Shown here piece by piece: positions 46,176 to 57,165 of a stretch of DNA of 64,000 bases. This DNA comes from Uranotaenia lowii (taxonomy: Eukaryota; Arthropoda; Insecta; Diptera; Culicidae). The notes beneath the pieces are model-generated. The model was given only the letters and a program-made list of their open reading frames with translations, was not told where the DNA came from and searched no databases. Every line of letters begins with the position of its first letter. Within the stretch, counting starts at the first letter, position 1. The stretch covers positions 23,915,639-23,979,638 of the forward strand of contig NC_073691.1 in the NCBI RefSeq assembly GCF_029784155.1. The letters are read 5' to 3'. The position numbers were made by a program, and so were the translations under genes.

Positions 46176-47455
46176 TAGCTGCAGCTGCTGGCTGGCTGAT
46201 GAGAAGGCTGATGGGATGGCTGTGCGGCGAGTTTTAGACTATTTTTAACTTTAACAACGTTTACATTATTACTTTAATTTACATTCAATGATCATTTAAA
46301 ACGTTTGTCGTTATTTTTTTTTTTTTCAAAAAACATGTATTACAAAGAAATCGACCGGTGTTAAAAGAAGTACCGTCAACATCTCGCACACTTTTTACCT
46401 TGAATGGCTCCTAAAAACTTAACGTACACAGATAATCATTATTGGTAGGACATCAAATTAACGTAGTCTAAAAAATTATTGGTTTCCCCAGTTGCTTTTA
46501 AATTTACAAAAATATGCGATTATCACCCTACTTAAAAAGGGCAAGATGCAATTTGTTTTCAATGGAAAAACAAATGGAAACGTTTGATTATTTACAGCTC
46601 TAGATATATTTGTGAATTTTAGTACTAATTTTACTAAGTTTCGATTTTGTTCGAATTTGTTCTGTCAAAAATGATTTGAAAAAAAAAGCATTAGGGTGCT
46701 GCATGCATTTAGGGGTAAAAAATACTACAAAAAAATCAACCAGCTTAAATCATAAAAGTGCATGTTACGATAGATGAAATTTAGAAATTAACAAACGCGT
46801 GATGCAAAACAATCATATTCAAGCATACGAAATCGAGATTTAAATTTGATGAATTTTAGCCCATACTGGAAACTGAATTATATATTTTTTTTATTTATTT
46901 AAAAATATTTGCAGTTGTTACAGGGTGATAAAAGCAGTATAAAGTTTGTATGTGATATCGTTAAGCCAATCTGCCAAACTTGGTAAAATGTTAAAGGACA
47001 TCGAAAAATGTAAAAAATTGTACATGTATCGCTCAGTTTTTTAATTTGTGAAAATGAGAATAAAAAAAAAATTTATTTGAGTAATCATCATTATCATTAA
47101 ATGAAAATTTTATTTCATTACATATATTTATTCAAATAAAAATTGAATAAGCGTTGTGGTGTACAAAAATAGCATCAAACCCTGCTTTTGCATGATGCCC
47201 CGTTTGACGGTTATTGAGATATACTAGCTATGCGAACAAAATATCTCAAATTTCTTTACTAACTTGAGGCTCGTTGCGCGATTCCTTCTTGTGCTAACCT
47301 TATTTGAACCGTAAACCTTATTTTTTACTTTTATTTCTGATTATTTGATACATTTTCACCCAATGCTTAAAATGGTTATGCTTATGGTTCAGAAGAATTA
47401 GCTTGCTTAAGTAAGTGAGTTAACAAATTTTTTTCTGAATTAAGGTTCAAAATCC
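46176..47455. other. AT-rich DNA without a gene
   Basis: No frame, repeat or motif can be supported here. Confidence 0.45.
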
Positions 47456-47606
47456 TTTTTTTTTTTTGTTTCGATTCTCGATGCAGTTGGCGCACCAGTT
47501 ATTGAAAAACCTATCTGGAACAACTATGACCGATGTTTACTCTTGGGCTCAAATTCTCGGATATCAGCTCGGGAGGCAACTGATTTACCAACTGAGCTAA
47601 ATATAT
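47456..47606 (-). mobile_element. tRNA-derived SINE with poly-A tail
   Basis: On the minus strand it begins with TAGCTCAGTTGGTAA (A box, 47599-47585) and has GAATTTGAGCCC (B box-like, 47556-47545), followed by an unrelated body of about 75 bp and an A12 tail (47467-47456). This order is that of a short SINE transcribed by RNA polymerase III. I found no clear target duplication. Confidence 0.65.
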
Positions 47607-47987
47607 CACAAGCACCTATATTTTTGAAAGCTTCATGAACAAAATTGGGTACTCCTAGGACTTATTTTCGAAAATAAATTACTTAATGCTGAATGCTTAA
47701 TGCTTAATAACTTTAACCTGAATAATGTGAACTTAGTACATATACATTTTTTCACTTGTGTAGGCATTGTTTAAACAAAAATGTTATTGGGCCTGTCTTG
47801 AACTAATAAAGTTTCGCTTGATTAAGAACCCAAAATTTGAGGATAAAAATTTTTCGATTTACTCTATTTATTTTTCGGAAGAAAAAATATATCTTGGCTG
47901 GTAAATGGCGGATAATGTGCAACACGAGACCCCATTGTGGTCATATCACCTCTTATTCACAACTCCTATCCCTACCTCCCTCTAACT
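47607..47987. other. No gene seen
   Basis: AT-rich DNA upstream of the 5'-truncated RTE copy. Confidence 0.4.
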
Positions 47988-48006
47988 CCCAGCTGAACTC
48001 ATCAAA

Positions 48007-48801
48007 ATGGGCCCGGACAAGTTGGCCGATTGTCTACACCGGCTGATAGTGCGGATCTGGGACATAGAACAGCTACCGGAGGAGTGGAAGGAGGGGGTAA
48101 TATGCCCCATCTACAAGAAGGGCGACAAATTGGACTGTGGGAACTACCGAGCGATCACTGTCCTCAATGCCGCCTACAAAGTGTTGTCTCGAATCCTACT
48201 CCGCCGCCTAACGCCACAAGCAAACAGATTCGTGGGAAGTCATCAGGCCGGCTTCATGGAGGGACGGTCTACGACGGACCAGATATTCACATTACGGCAA
48301 ATCCTCCAAAAATGCCGTGAACACCAAGTCCCTACGCACCATCTGTTCATCGACTTCAAAGCCGCATACGACACGATCGACCGTAACGAGCTATGGAAAA
48401 TCATGGACGAGAACGGCTTTTCCGGGAAGCTGATTAGACTGATCAAGGCGACGATGGATGGAACGCAGTGCTGTGTGCGGATTTCGGGTGAATTGTCGAG
48501 TTCATTCGAATCGCGAAGGGGGCTTCGACAAGGTGATGGTCTATCCTGCATGATGTTCAACGTGGCGCTAGAAGGTGTTATTCGACGAGCGGTGGGCGAA
48601 ATGTGGGGCACGGTTTTCAACAGATCCAGTCAACTTATCTGCTTTGCCGATGACATTGATATAGTCGGCAGATCATCTGCGGCGGTGGAGGAGATCTACC
48701 GCAAACTGAAACGCGAAGCAGGAAGGATTGGGTTGATGATTAATACGTCCAAGACAAAGTACATGCTGGCCTGCGGATCCGAGACCGACCGAACCCAGTA
48801 A
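48007..48801 (+). pseudogene. RTE reverse transcriptase, fingers and palm
   Basis: This segment of 264 codons is uninterrupted. It contains IYKKGDKLDCGNYRAITVLN (35-54), HQAGFMEGRSTTDQ (79-92), FIDFKAAYD with the first catalytic Asp (114-122), GLRQGD (172-177) and FADDID with the catalytic Asp pair (213-218). These features place it in the RTE clade. The frame is lost near 48800 by a single shift, and the protein continues in another frame at about 48810. The N-terminal endonuclease is absent because of truncation. The intact catalytic core implies fairly recent insertion. Confidence 0.9.
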
Positions 48802-48809
48802 TAACAAGG

Positions 48810-49432
48810 TAACGATCGACGGCGACGAGCTGGAGATAGTCGAAGACTTTGTCTATCTCGGCTCACTGGTGACCGCAGACAATGACACCAGCCGTGAGAT
48901 CCGGAGGCGAATTATCAGCGGAAGTCGTGCCTACTATGGACTCCACAAGCAACTGCGGTCGAGAAGACTTAGCCCTCGCACGAAGTGTAACCTGTATATG
49001 ACGCTCATTAGACCGGTTGTTCTCTACGAGCACGAGACATGGATATTGCTCGAGGAGGACCTGCGTACACTAGGAGTATTCGAGCGACGAGTGTTAAGAA
49101 CCATCTTTGGCGGCGTACTGGAGAACGGAGTGTGGAGGCGAAGGATGAACCACGAGCTCGCGCGACTCTACGGCGAACCCAGTATCCAGAAGGTGGTGAA
49201 AGCTGGCCGGATACGCTGGGCGGGACATGTTGCGAGAATGCCGGATGACTGCCCTGCAAAACAGGCGTTCGCTACGAATCCAGTAGGAACAAGACGAGCG
49301 GGGGCGCAACGAGCGAGGTGGTTAGACCAAGTGGAGCGTGATCTGGCGAACGTGGGATGCCCGAGAAATTGGAGAACGGTTGCCATGGACCGAGTGAATT
49401 TTAGGAATTATGTTCGTCAAGTTATGTCATGA
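48810..49432 (+). pseudogene. RTE ORF C-terminal part after the frameshift
   Basis: It starts as NNKVTIDGDELEIVEDFVYL, then GSLVTADNDTSREIRRRI, and continues with the conserved C-terminal region YMTLIRPVVLYEHETW, VFERRVLRTIFGG, IRWAGHVARMPDD and ARWLDQVERDL. In active RTE elements it is continuous with the RT. It has no stop before the natural end at 49432. The one frameshift near 48800 therefore seems to be the only disabling change apart from the truncation. Confidence 0.85.
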
Positions 49433-49470
49433 GACGGAATACTATGTAAATAAAAATAAAAATAATCTTC

Positions 49471-50562
49471 ACCTCCCCGTGGTACCGGCTGGGATGCGAG
49501 TAACCTAAGCGAAGATCGGGTACCCAACCCCGGTAGATGCTTTGGTCGCATGCAAACTGAGAAGGTGGCCGCACGCGCAGGCTTCCGAAAAGTACTGGCG
49601 AACGACAGTATTCTTGCGAACCTCACACGTGCACCTCGATGAAAGCTTCCCGAATATTTCTTCCCCGACAGTTTTAAAAGGAGCGGTCGTGCGATGTACA
49701 GCGATGCCTTGTTTTACCTCATGCGAGAGTTTGTTCGTGGGTATGAAAATTTTTTAAGCTCCGTGACAGTTTTGGGAAAATCTTCGTGAGATTTTCAATG
49801 CGTTGAATTTCGCATGACAGTACTACTCACTCCGTCCGACTGTAGCCGAGATTCGCTCGGGCCGAGTTAATGTCGAACGAATGTATTTTCCTTTTGCTTG
49901 AAGCTACTGCGGGTGGTGATCACCCCAATCATCCTCCCCATCCCTTTCCGCCTAACCTGCACCGGCACCAAACATCGCGTTACGCCTCGGTCGTATGCTG
50001 CTGCTCGGTGTGAATATATGGCTCGTTCGATCTATTCGAACCGAGCAGCAGCGCATACCATCGGGCATGGGTACTGTATGGGCACGACAGTCACCCGTGA
50101 CAGTCCTGCCCTAAACTGTCCGCCCTGCAGCCGACAGTTAGGATGAAATTATTTTCGAAACAAGAGGCATGAAGGGATGAAAACCGAACTGTCGGTTGGG
50201 TTCGCTACAGCTTAAAGCACAACATTTTCGGCAACGCATGCTTTGAGCCGATTGTTCAGATACAGCATGGGTTCTCGCACGTGTGCGATGTAGCCGAAGC
50301 GTTTCGATTCGTTACCTAAGGTACAGCAGCAAAACGAGTGGCAAGGAAAACCGAGACAGTTTGTTCGACAAGGAAAAGGCTGTCATAGCTAAGCTGTACT
50401 TTTCAGAAGCCTGCGCACGCGTCTGTTCCCCAGGTCAGGGGCGTCGTGCAACAACAACCGAGCGTCTGTTCTCCAGGTCAGGGGCGGCTCAAGCAGCGTC
50501 TGTCTTGCAGCAAGCGGCTGTATTTATGAAATGCGGCTCCCACCACCGGCTGCCGCCTCAAG
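49471..50562 (+). other. GC-richer leader-like DNA, probably 5' region of a second RTE copy
   Basis: The stretch from about 49480 has no continuous frame. Near its end GCGTCTGTTC(C/T)CCAGG then TCAGGGGCG occurs twice in tandem (50419 and 50462), directly before an RTE-type endonuclease start. It fits an RTE 5' UTR, but its left border is unknown. Confidence 0.4.
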
Positions 50563-50985
50563 CTTGAAATTCTGGGACTGAGCGAAGTTCGTTGGCCTAA
50601 CACTGGAGAACACAAGACACAGTCCGAGCAAGTTCTGCTTTACTCTGGCATACGAGGAGAGCATGCTACTCGGGAACGAGGAGTTGGTTCCCTGTTAAGC
50701 CCGCAGGCCTACGCGGCCCTCATAGATGGGAACCGATACACGAAAGAATAATCGTAGCTAGATTAAGGACGCGGGTTAGAAACCTTACAATGGTCCAGTG
50801 TTATGCGCCAACTGACGTTGCCGATTTGCAGAAGAAAGAGCAGTTTTCCGAAGGGTGACATTCAAATCCATTTGGGCGACTACAACGCAAACATTGGCTC
50901 CGACAATCAGGACCTTGAGCGCATCTTGGGGCGCCATGGCCTAGGACAGATGAGCGAAAACAGAGAGCTGAAGCACGTGTTTTTC
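50563..50985 (+). pseudogene. RTE-type endonuclease fragment
   Basis: The translation starts LEILGLSEVRWPNTGE and continues GVGSLLSPQAYAAL, the conserved N-terminal half of an RTE apurinic-type endonuclease. A frame change near 50740, VQCYAPTDVADLQKKEQF, a deletion, and GDIQIHLGDYNANIG with the GD-N catalytic motif (about 50861-50905) follow. It lacks the rest of the endonuclease and the RT. It belongs to a different copy from the one at 47988-49470, because the domains are in the wrong order to be one element. Confidence 0.7.
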
Positions 50986-51062
50986 GTACCCCGATCGGAC
51001 AAAAGAAAATGTACGGTCGGCTCAAATGAAGTTTTCTCTTGCGAGTATTGGAGGGAAGTTTT

Positions 51063-51680
51063 CTCAAATCACGCTCTTGGCTTTCCGCAAGAGCAGATCG
51101 CTTGCCACACTATGTATTTTTTGGCAAACTTGAATAGTTTCTGCTTGCAAATCTCCTCCGTAACGCTGAATTTGTCCTCTGCGATGAAGAACAACAGACC
51201 CGGCAGCTGACGAAAGTCCACTTAGACTTAGCTTTCGTCGTCCATTACCAGGCAATGCGGCTTCGTCAGCATTTCGGTGTACAGCTTCCGGGCTCGCGTC
51301 TTCCCCACCATTTTTTGCCTTTCGTCGCGTTTGGGAGCCTTCTGAACCTTGTATGTACACAGGCCCTACAGCTGCTTAGTCCGCTGGACGAATGAACTTG
51401 ACAAATTCAACTTTTTGGCGACATCCCGGACCGAACTTCTCGGATCACGTCTAAACTGGTTAACTACGCGCTTGTGATCTTTTTCACTGATGGAGCATCC
51501 ATTTTTGCCGTTCTTCACCTTCCGGTCGATGGTTAGGTTCTCGAAGTATCGTTTTAGTACTCTGCTGACCGTGGATTGCACGATTCCCAGCATCTTACTG
51601 ATGTCCCGATGTGACAACTCCGGATTCTCGACATGAGTGCGCAGGATTAATTCTCGACGCTCTTTTTCGTTCGACCACAT
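51063..51680 (-). pseudogene. DD37E-type transposase, N-terminal part and first catalytic region
   Basis: The first 105 codons (51680-51366) are open: MWSNEKERRELILRTHV leads to a first helix-turn-helix (LSHRDISKMLGIVQSTVSRV) and a second one (SSVRDVAKKLNLSSSFVQR). After a stop/frameshift the frame continues with TYKVQKAPKRDERQK, KTRARKLYTEMLTKPHC and LVMDDES at the first catalytic Asp position, then QLPGLLFF and KFAKKYIVWQAICSCGKPRA. The second and third catalytic residues lie in the missing part, so the copy is inactive. Other lines of descent within IS630/Tc1/mariner are less likely given the LVMDDE and KKYMVWQAI-like signatures. Confidence 0.8.
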
Positions 51681-51835
51681 TTTTCCAAATTTACGAAAAA
51701 TTGACAGTGAAGCATGGCCAACGTGATCTATACACTCTTATCTGATTATAAGCGAAAGCTGAAAATATAATTCCTAAAAATTAAATTTCTACAGCGTTTT
51801 TTTCGTGATGCAATTTTATGTAACACACTCTTTAT
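51063..51835 (-). mobile_element. Truncated mariner of the mosquito DD37E type
   Basis: The minus strand holds the first half to two thirds of a transposon: an upstream segment from about 51835 (GAGTGTGTTACATAAAATTG, possibly the terminal repeat), then the transposase start at 51680. The other end is missing; the sequence meets the RTE endonuclease fragment near 51000-51065. The family has been described mainly from mosquitoes, which supports the host assignment. Confidence 0.7.
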
Positions 51836-51949
51836 TCTGGCGCTATCTTAAAATCCAAGATGGCGGCTTCGACTTTTCTTTTCAAACCTGTATATTATTT
51901 ATAATCGCTTGAAATCCCCATAATTCGGTTACATGTTGGAAGGCTTAAC

Positions 51950-52100
51950 TAGCGCTGCTGTGGTATAGTGGGTAGGCTGGCGCGAGTCTGGTAACCCAAG
52001 CGTACTAGGTTCGATTCCCTGTATCGACAAGAAAACTTTTGGGTTCGAATCCCATAAGTTGCCGACAGGTAAGATGTGTATCATTGTATAAATAATTGTA
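51950..52100 (+). repeat. tRNA-derived SINE-like sequence with two B boxes
   Basis: TGGTATAGTGGGTAGGC (51961-51977) is a good Pol III A box. GGTTCGATTCCC (52008-52019) is a near-consensus B box, and a second, GGGTTCGAATCCC, follows at 52041-52053. The arms do not make a proper tRNA acceptor stem. It looks like a SINE head or two fused tRNA relics. Confidence 0.55.
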
Positions 52101-52439
52101 TGTCATCAATTTTTCAGAGGGAATGCATCTGGGGTTAATCTGAAGAGAACATTGCAAGCGGCACGGGTAGCTAGCCATTTTAGGTTTCTGAGGGTTGGAT
52201 GCCTTCCTTCGACGAACCATCGAACCGTAGAAGCCCTAGAAGAAAATCGAAAATCGAAGAGTTGCGAGAGAAACGTCAAATTTTAGCTATTTATATGTCT
52301 CTCATAAAACCGTTTTAAAACTTATTAGCCATTCATCTGACCATAATAAAGCTATCAAGCACTGAATCGACTAACGCTATGTTGGTTGCAAAATCGAAGG
52401 GCACAAAATGATGCCATTCTGATGGATTCACAATGCTAA
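52101..52439. other. No gene seen
   Basis: This may be the body of the SINE-like unit followed by non-coding DNA; a 71-codon minus frame that overlaps the B boxes is not a gene. Confidence 0.35.
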
Positions 52440-52845
52440 GCCTTTGAATATATTATCTATTGCCCGGTTTTATCCGGGCTTGCCCGGATTTTTAATACAA
52501 AATTTGGGAAAGTCCGGTTCGACCTGGTTGCCCAGATTTCACTGAAAAACGCCGGAATTTTGCCCGAATTTTTAATCGGTTATTTTGAAATCAATGGCTC
52601 GGATTCTGTCAGGTTTTTAGATAAAATTGCTCGATTTTTTCCGGCCCGGATATGTGCTGAAAAATTCTACCAGAAACTGAATACTGAGCGTATTCAGTTT
52701 CAGAAAAAAGAACGGAATTATGCACCGAAAAATTATTTTCAATTTCCGAATATAGCTCTGCGTAAACACTGTAAGTCAACGATCTCTATTGAATTTTTTT
52801 TATGGGTAGGCTCGCTTTTTGAAAAAATAAAAAAATAATTCAAAC
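52440..52845 (+). repeat. GCCCGG-type dispersed repeat, copy near 52.5 kb
   Basis: GCCCGGTTTTATCCGGGC then TTGCCCGGATTTTTAATAC opens the repeat; GGTTGCCCAGATTTCACTG and TTGCCCGAATTTTTAATC follow, then an AT-rich tail with AAAATTCTACCAG and AATTATTTTCAATTTCC. It is in the opposite orientation to the copies in the hAT-type element. Confidence 0.6.
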
Positions 52846-54378
52846 AAACTTTAATTTTGGAACACTGTTCATCAATTCCCTCACAAATTTTCCCGCGCTT
52901 AGCTAAGTGTAGGGGTTTCTCCTCCCAACGATTCCTTTCATGTTTGTCAAAGAATTATTCAGTTGAAATAATAGAAAAAAAGCCTGGAAGTTGAAGAGTT
53001 TTTTCCCTACACTTTTCTCCCCAACCTCATGTCTCGCTTATCAGCTTCCTTTTTTTTTTCGCCTAACATGTGTAAGCAAATTTCAAATATTTGTCTTTGG
53101 CTGGTATTTCATCCCTCCAGTAACAGTAGCATGGTTTGCTACGATGAGGGCTTTTTTTGCCATCGTTAATCTCATCGCTTGCTATAACCTACCTTCCAGC
53201 GTTCTCACATTCCTTAATGTGAGGATAGAGATTTTAGCGAATGTTTTTTTTATGTGTTGCTCCTGTATCCTTGTGTCATTCGGGTTGGATTTTTTTATCC
53301 ACCCGCTAAACAGAAAGAGCGAGCGCACTCGGTTTCGCTAAATTTATTTTGCCCTTTTAGTAGCCGAGCTAATCCTGCCCGGGATCCGGATGGCTGTATT
53401 CCGACTTTTAAGTCGTTCCGTTTCATGACTCTAGCAAAATCCGTTCGTTCGTTCGTTCGTTCGTCCTTTCGCAGCTTGAAAGTTTAAGTGGGCATGAAAA
53501 TGCCACTTGAAAGTTTACCTTGCTAATGCTAATGTGGCATTTGATGCACTAGTTTGAGAAAGGGTTTAGTAACTTTAACTTTATGCGAATTTTTAAATAA
53601 TTCTGAAACGACGCATTTAAAACTAAATCGGATTGGTTCCTTTTTATGTTTTTAACACATTCCTTCGAAATCTTCCAGTTCACTTCGTCTCTTTATTTTA
53701 ACGACAGCTGCGACATTCCACAAAAATCCACTCATCTCCCGGGCAATAAACCGACTCATAACCATTTACATTTATTCAAAAGCCATTGTTCTTCATCTTC
53801 TAATCATAAAACGTGAATAAAGCCGAAAAGAAAGCTGGCAGTTTTTTCGCGCCCGGGGTGCAATTTCCACCCATTTTCATTGTCTTCCAAAGAAAACTTC
53901 TGTGAGAAGGTTGGATTGATAAGAAAAATTTTTCGTGTCTAGGGTAGCATCACCAATTTCTGAAACCTAGCCTCGGAATGTAAGCTTGAACAATAGAATG
54001 ACTGTAAATGGTACTGTCACCCTGATTTGAACGGTTTATTCAGCACTCGCAACAACTCTGTATCGAAATAAGGGGGGAAGGGAAAAATGTGTCCCTTGAC
54101 GAGCATTAAACTAAATTAACGTTGTTAAGGTTTCCTTCTTGCTTACTTTTGGTACAGTAGAAGGATACTTGACATTATCAAAAGAAATCCGAATTGCAGA
54201 AGAATGGATAAATAACTAGATGCATATTGATAACATAATCCTAAATACATAGGTATCGATTCAGAACACTAAAAATCTAGCAGTAAGAAGATAAACTATT
54301 GAATTAAAGAAATTCCAACCTATGAGTAGCAATTATCTTCATATTTTTTGAAACATTCCATTTTTGAAATTTGTGTAA
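52846..54378. other. No supported gene; moderate-GC block
   Basis: A 116-codon plus frame (52991-53341) is rich in Phe, Leu and Cys because the DNA is T-rich; it has no domain. The rest is non-coding. Confidence 0.4.
53441..53465. repeat. (TTCG)n microsatellite
   Basis: Five to six tandem TTCG units after AAATCCG. Confidence 0.9.
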
Positions 54379-54559
54379 TACAGTACTGTTCCGATTTTGT
54401 CAGCCCCACCTTGAATTTAGGGCTGACAAAACAGGGTACCTGACAAAATCGGGAAAAAATTTTTTCTTGAAAATAATTTCAATATTGATTTGATAATTGT
54501 CCGTTTACTTGTTATTTCGATATGTTATGTCAATACCGTGATAAGGGGTGACATTGACC

Positions 54560-54900
54560 ACTTTTCTTTATTTTTTTCCCTTCTTACGAAGAAGGGCATA
54601 CATGTCGCTTGAAAAACCAACTTTCGATCTAAGGCCCAGAGGGCCAAGTGTCATATACCATTCGACTCAGTTCGTCGGGATCGGAACATGTCTGTATGTG
54701 TGTATGTACGTGTGTGTTTGTATGTGTGTATGTATATGTGTGTATGTGTGTGTGTTTTTATATGTGTATGTGTTTGTGTATGTTACAAAATAATGTCACA
54801 CACGTTTCTCGATGACCGCTTGACCGATTTCAGTTCTTGAGGCGTCAAATGAAAGGTCTTTTGAATAGCAAAATGCAGAACCTGTTAAAGAACTCAACCC
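54560..54900. repeat. Nested dispersed repeat with GT-rich microsatellite
   Basis: The order is TTCTTACGAAGAAGGGCATA, then CGACTCAGTTCGTCGGGATC, a TGTATGTGTG-type stretch (54690-54785) and TCGATGACCGCTTGACCGAT with GTCAAATGAAAGGTCTTTTG. It is a sequence style I know from mosquito repeats. The 81-codon frame over it is a product of the repeat. Confidence 0.55.
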
Positions 54901-55419
54901 CAAGTGATTGTTTACAAACACCCTTCATACAATGGATTGTGTACATGTTATTTGAAAAACCATTGGTGCGTAGCTGCAGGATTGATATGCAATTGCAAAA
55001 CAGCTGAATTTGTAGATCACATAAGTTAGCTCACTTTAAACTTAATACATCTTGAACCTATCAGCACGTGTTGACAGCTCACTGTTGCAAACATTACAGA
55101 AATGCTTCATGATTAAGTGTCAATATTCAACAACCTCTTTCTGCTTCCAACCGCCGGTGAGGTAAGTTCTAAACGCCAAATAAAATCTGAAAATACTGTT
55201 TCCTAATATGTACATACGTTTACCAATTTTTCTGCAGTAATAACGGAAACCATCAAGAACCTTCGTTATAATTAACTTTTAAAAGCGTCACCATTAATAG
55301 CAAAGCACTGTGTAGAGCAAGGTTTGTACTATCCTAAGTGTTTCAAATTGTATGGTTTTCAAAACAGATGGCTTTTTTTTTAACAATTTACAGATGTGTC
55401 CAAAAATAGTGGCTGTTGA

Positions 55420-55596
55420 GAAAAAAAACGAAACTCGCCCAGCCTTAAAGAGAAAGTCAAAATCCTTCGGAATCTTGAGGACAAGGCTGCGAAGAAAGCA
55501 GACATCGCGAAGAAGTACAACATCCATCCAACAACCGTCAGAAAAATTCAAAAGAATGCTGACTCCATACTTCGTGCGGCATCTAACACCTCGTGA
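55420..55596 (+). pseudogene. Tigger/CENP-B type helix-turn-helix
   Basis: The frame reads KRNSPSLKEKVKILRNLE, then AAKKADIAKKYNIHPTTVRK and IQKNADSIL before a stop at 55594. This is the DNA-binding head of a pogo/Tigger transposase (CENP-B N-terminal domain), which recognises the ends of the element. It matches the family in order and spacing. The rest of the protein follows in other frames at 55700-56358. Confidence 0.75.
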
Positions 55597-55699
55597 CGTT
55601 TTGGTAAGACTTTCACATACGTTTCCACAGGTGCTTATAAAAATTTGGAGGATGTTTTGTTTTTTTTTTTTTGGTTTCTTAACCAACGACGCCTGAACA

Positions 55700-56355
55700 A
55701 AACAGTTTCTTCGACCATGCTCAACATTTGCTGAAAGTTGCAACGTCCCAGATTCATTTAAATTTTCGCTGCACTGGATACATAACTTCAAAAAGCGCTA
55801 TTGTATAATATCTCGGAATCCCAGAGCCTTTAAGAACGTCAAACTTCCCGTAACGTACCTTGCGTCCAAAAGTGCATGGATGACCAAGGACCTGTTCCGT
55901 TTCTGGTTTTTCAATGATTTTGTTCCTGCAGTACGGCGATTCGCAGCTGCCAACATGATCCCACCCAAGGCGATAAATTTGTGCACGAAGACAACATTCC
56001 ACTGGCGCAGCTGATGTGTACAAGGAACAATCGCGATGATAGCAGGATTGCTCATAATGTGGAAGAACGATATGCGAGCAAGGCATACACCGATGCAGAA
56101 ATCCTAATCCTTGTTCTGGACGACCAATCAGCGATAAATGAAGAAGCAGAGCATCCTGAGGAACCAGACCAGAGTGCATCTCACATCACTGAAATGGATG
56201 AATCATCATATGAAGGGACAACCAGCCATGCAGAAGCGGTGGGAATGTTCGATAAAATCATCGATTGGGCAGAAGAATTATCCCTTTCGATTGATGACAT
56301 CATGTGTCCGCGTCGTATTCGTCAGGTAGCTATAGTAAAATCTCTGGGAAACTGA
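55700..56355 (+). pseudogene. Tigger-type DDE domain remnant and C-terminus
   Basis: Broken reading gives YLGIPEPLRT near 55807, then LPVTYLASKSAWMTKDLFRF and WFFNDFVPAVRR (from 55838), a signature of pogo/Tigger catalytic domains just before the second Asp. The catalytic Asp region itself is deleted or scrambled. An open run of 124 codons (55981-56355) follows, acidic in the middle (EEAEHPEEPDQ) and ending FDKIIDWAEELSLSIDDIM, which fits the C-terminal tail of the family. A 165-codon frame on the opposite strand here is a shadow. Confidence 0.7.
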
Positions 56356-57115
56356 TGTTAAACCACAAGCAATGGAGTGTTTTTATTTGAAGTATGTAAT
56401 GGTCCTTTTTTATGGATTAACAATAATAAATGTTTTATTTTGAACCGTCCCTAATTTTTCTGAATTAACCTTCCAAAGCCGTTCGCTAAAAATCCGTTTC
56501 GGGGAAATTTGAACTGTCGTTTGATTTCGTTCTCCTGGCTGCAAATGTTAACCGATTTTGATGATATTATATTCATTGTCTAGGTAATTTATTCTAATTA
56601 CTCAACATTTCAAAATAAAGTTGATAAGTATTACCAGATTATCAGAAACTGGTCCAGAAAGTAAAAAGTCCGAAAAATCAATTTTATTTTTAAAATACTC
56701 ATAACTTCTGACAGCTTTTCTGTATTTAACTGTTTTATTAATGTTTGAAATTGTCAAGAATCCATCTATCCGACAATATATAGATATGTTGGGGTCCAAT
56801 GAAAGTGTTGACCGCTATGACTAATCTTCCGGTAGAAAAAAATCTCACTTTAAAAAAACGACATCCAATTTTGGCTTTGCTTAGCTGTATTTCATTTCCC
56901 AATGAACCGATTTTCAAAACTCAAATTTTAATTTTTTGGCGTTGATTTGATCATTATTTTCATAGAACATACTTGGTCTGTCAAAATTACCAGTTCATCA
57001 GTATATTGGAATGAAGATAAAGATGTTTGAAATGTGCGCTTCGGGTCATATTGACCCGAACGGCTTTGGAGGGTTAAAAAAGCATAAAAAATATTTTTCA
57101 TGAAAAACGACAGAT

Positions 57116-57165
57116 CCACGTGGTTTGTGGATAGTTCCCTAAGGGACTATCCATAAACCACGTGG
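57116..57165. other. 50-bp palindrome of the CCATAAACCACGTGG repeat
   Basis: CCACGTGGTTTGTGGATAGT (57116-57135) pairs with ACTATCCATAAACCACGTGG (57146-57165) with one G-U pair around TCCCTAAGGG. It is the junction of two oppositely oriented copies of a mosquito repeat. Confidence 0.85.

Larger units (their letters stand above)
47988..49470 (+). mobile_element. 5'-truncated RTE-clade LINE
   Basis: The copy begins inside the reverse transcriptase coding region (AELIKMGPDKL, from about 47990) and runs to the end of the ORF at 49432, a short 3' UTR and a terminal AAATAAAAATAAAAATA stretch (49448-49465), the short A-rich repeat tail usual for RTE elements. Truncation at the 5' end is the typical result of incomplete target-primed reverse transcription. 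Confidence 0.85.

Noticed and set aside
48243..48620. 125-codon minus-strand frame opposite the RTE reverse transcriptase
   Set aside because: It is the complement shadow of the RT coding sequence.
51961..52030. Functional tRNA gene
   Set aside because: A and B boxes are good, but the acceptor and anticodon stems do not pair properly; a SINE head is more likely.
52991..53341. 116-codon Phe/Leu/Cys-rich frame that looks like a membrane protein
   Set aside because: The composition follows from T-rich DNA; no conserved motif or neighbouring exons.
55294..55791. 165-codon minus-strand frame within the pogo-type element
   Set aside because: The plus strand here carries recognisable Tigger HTH sequence; the minus frame is its shadow.
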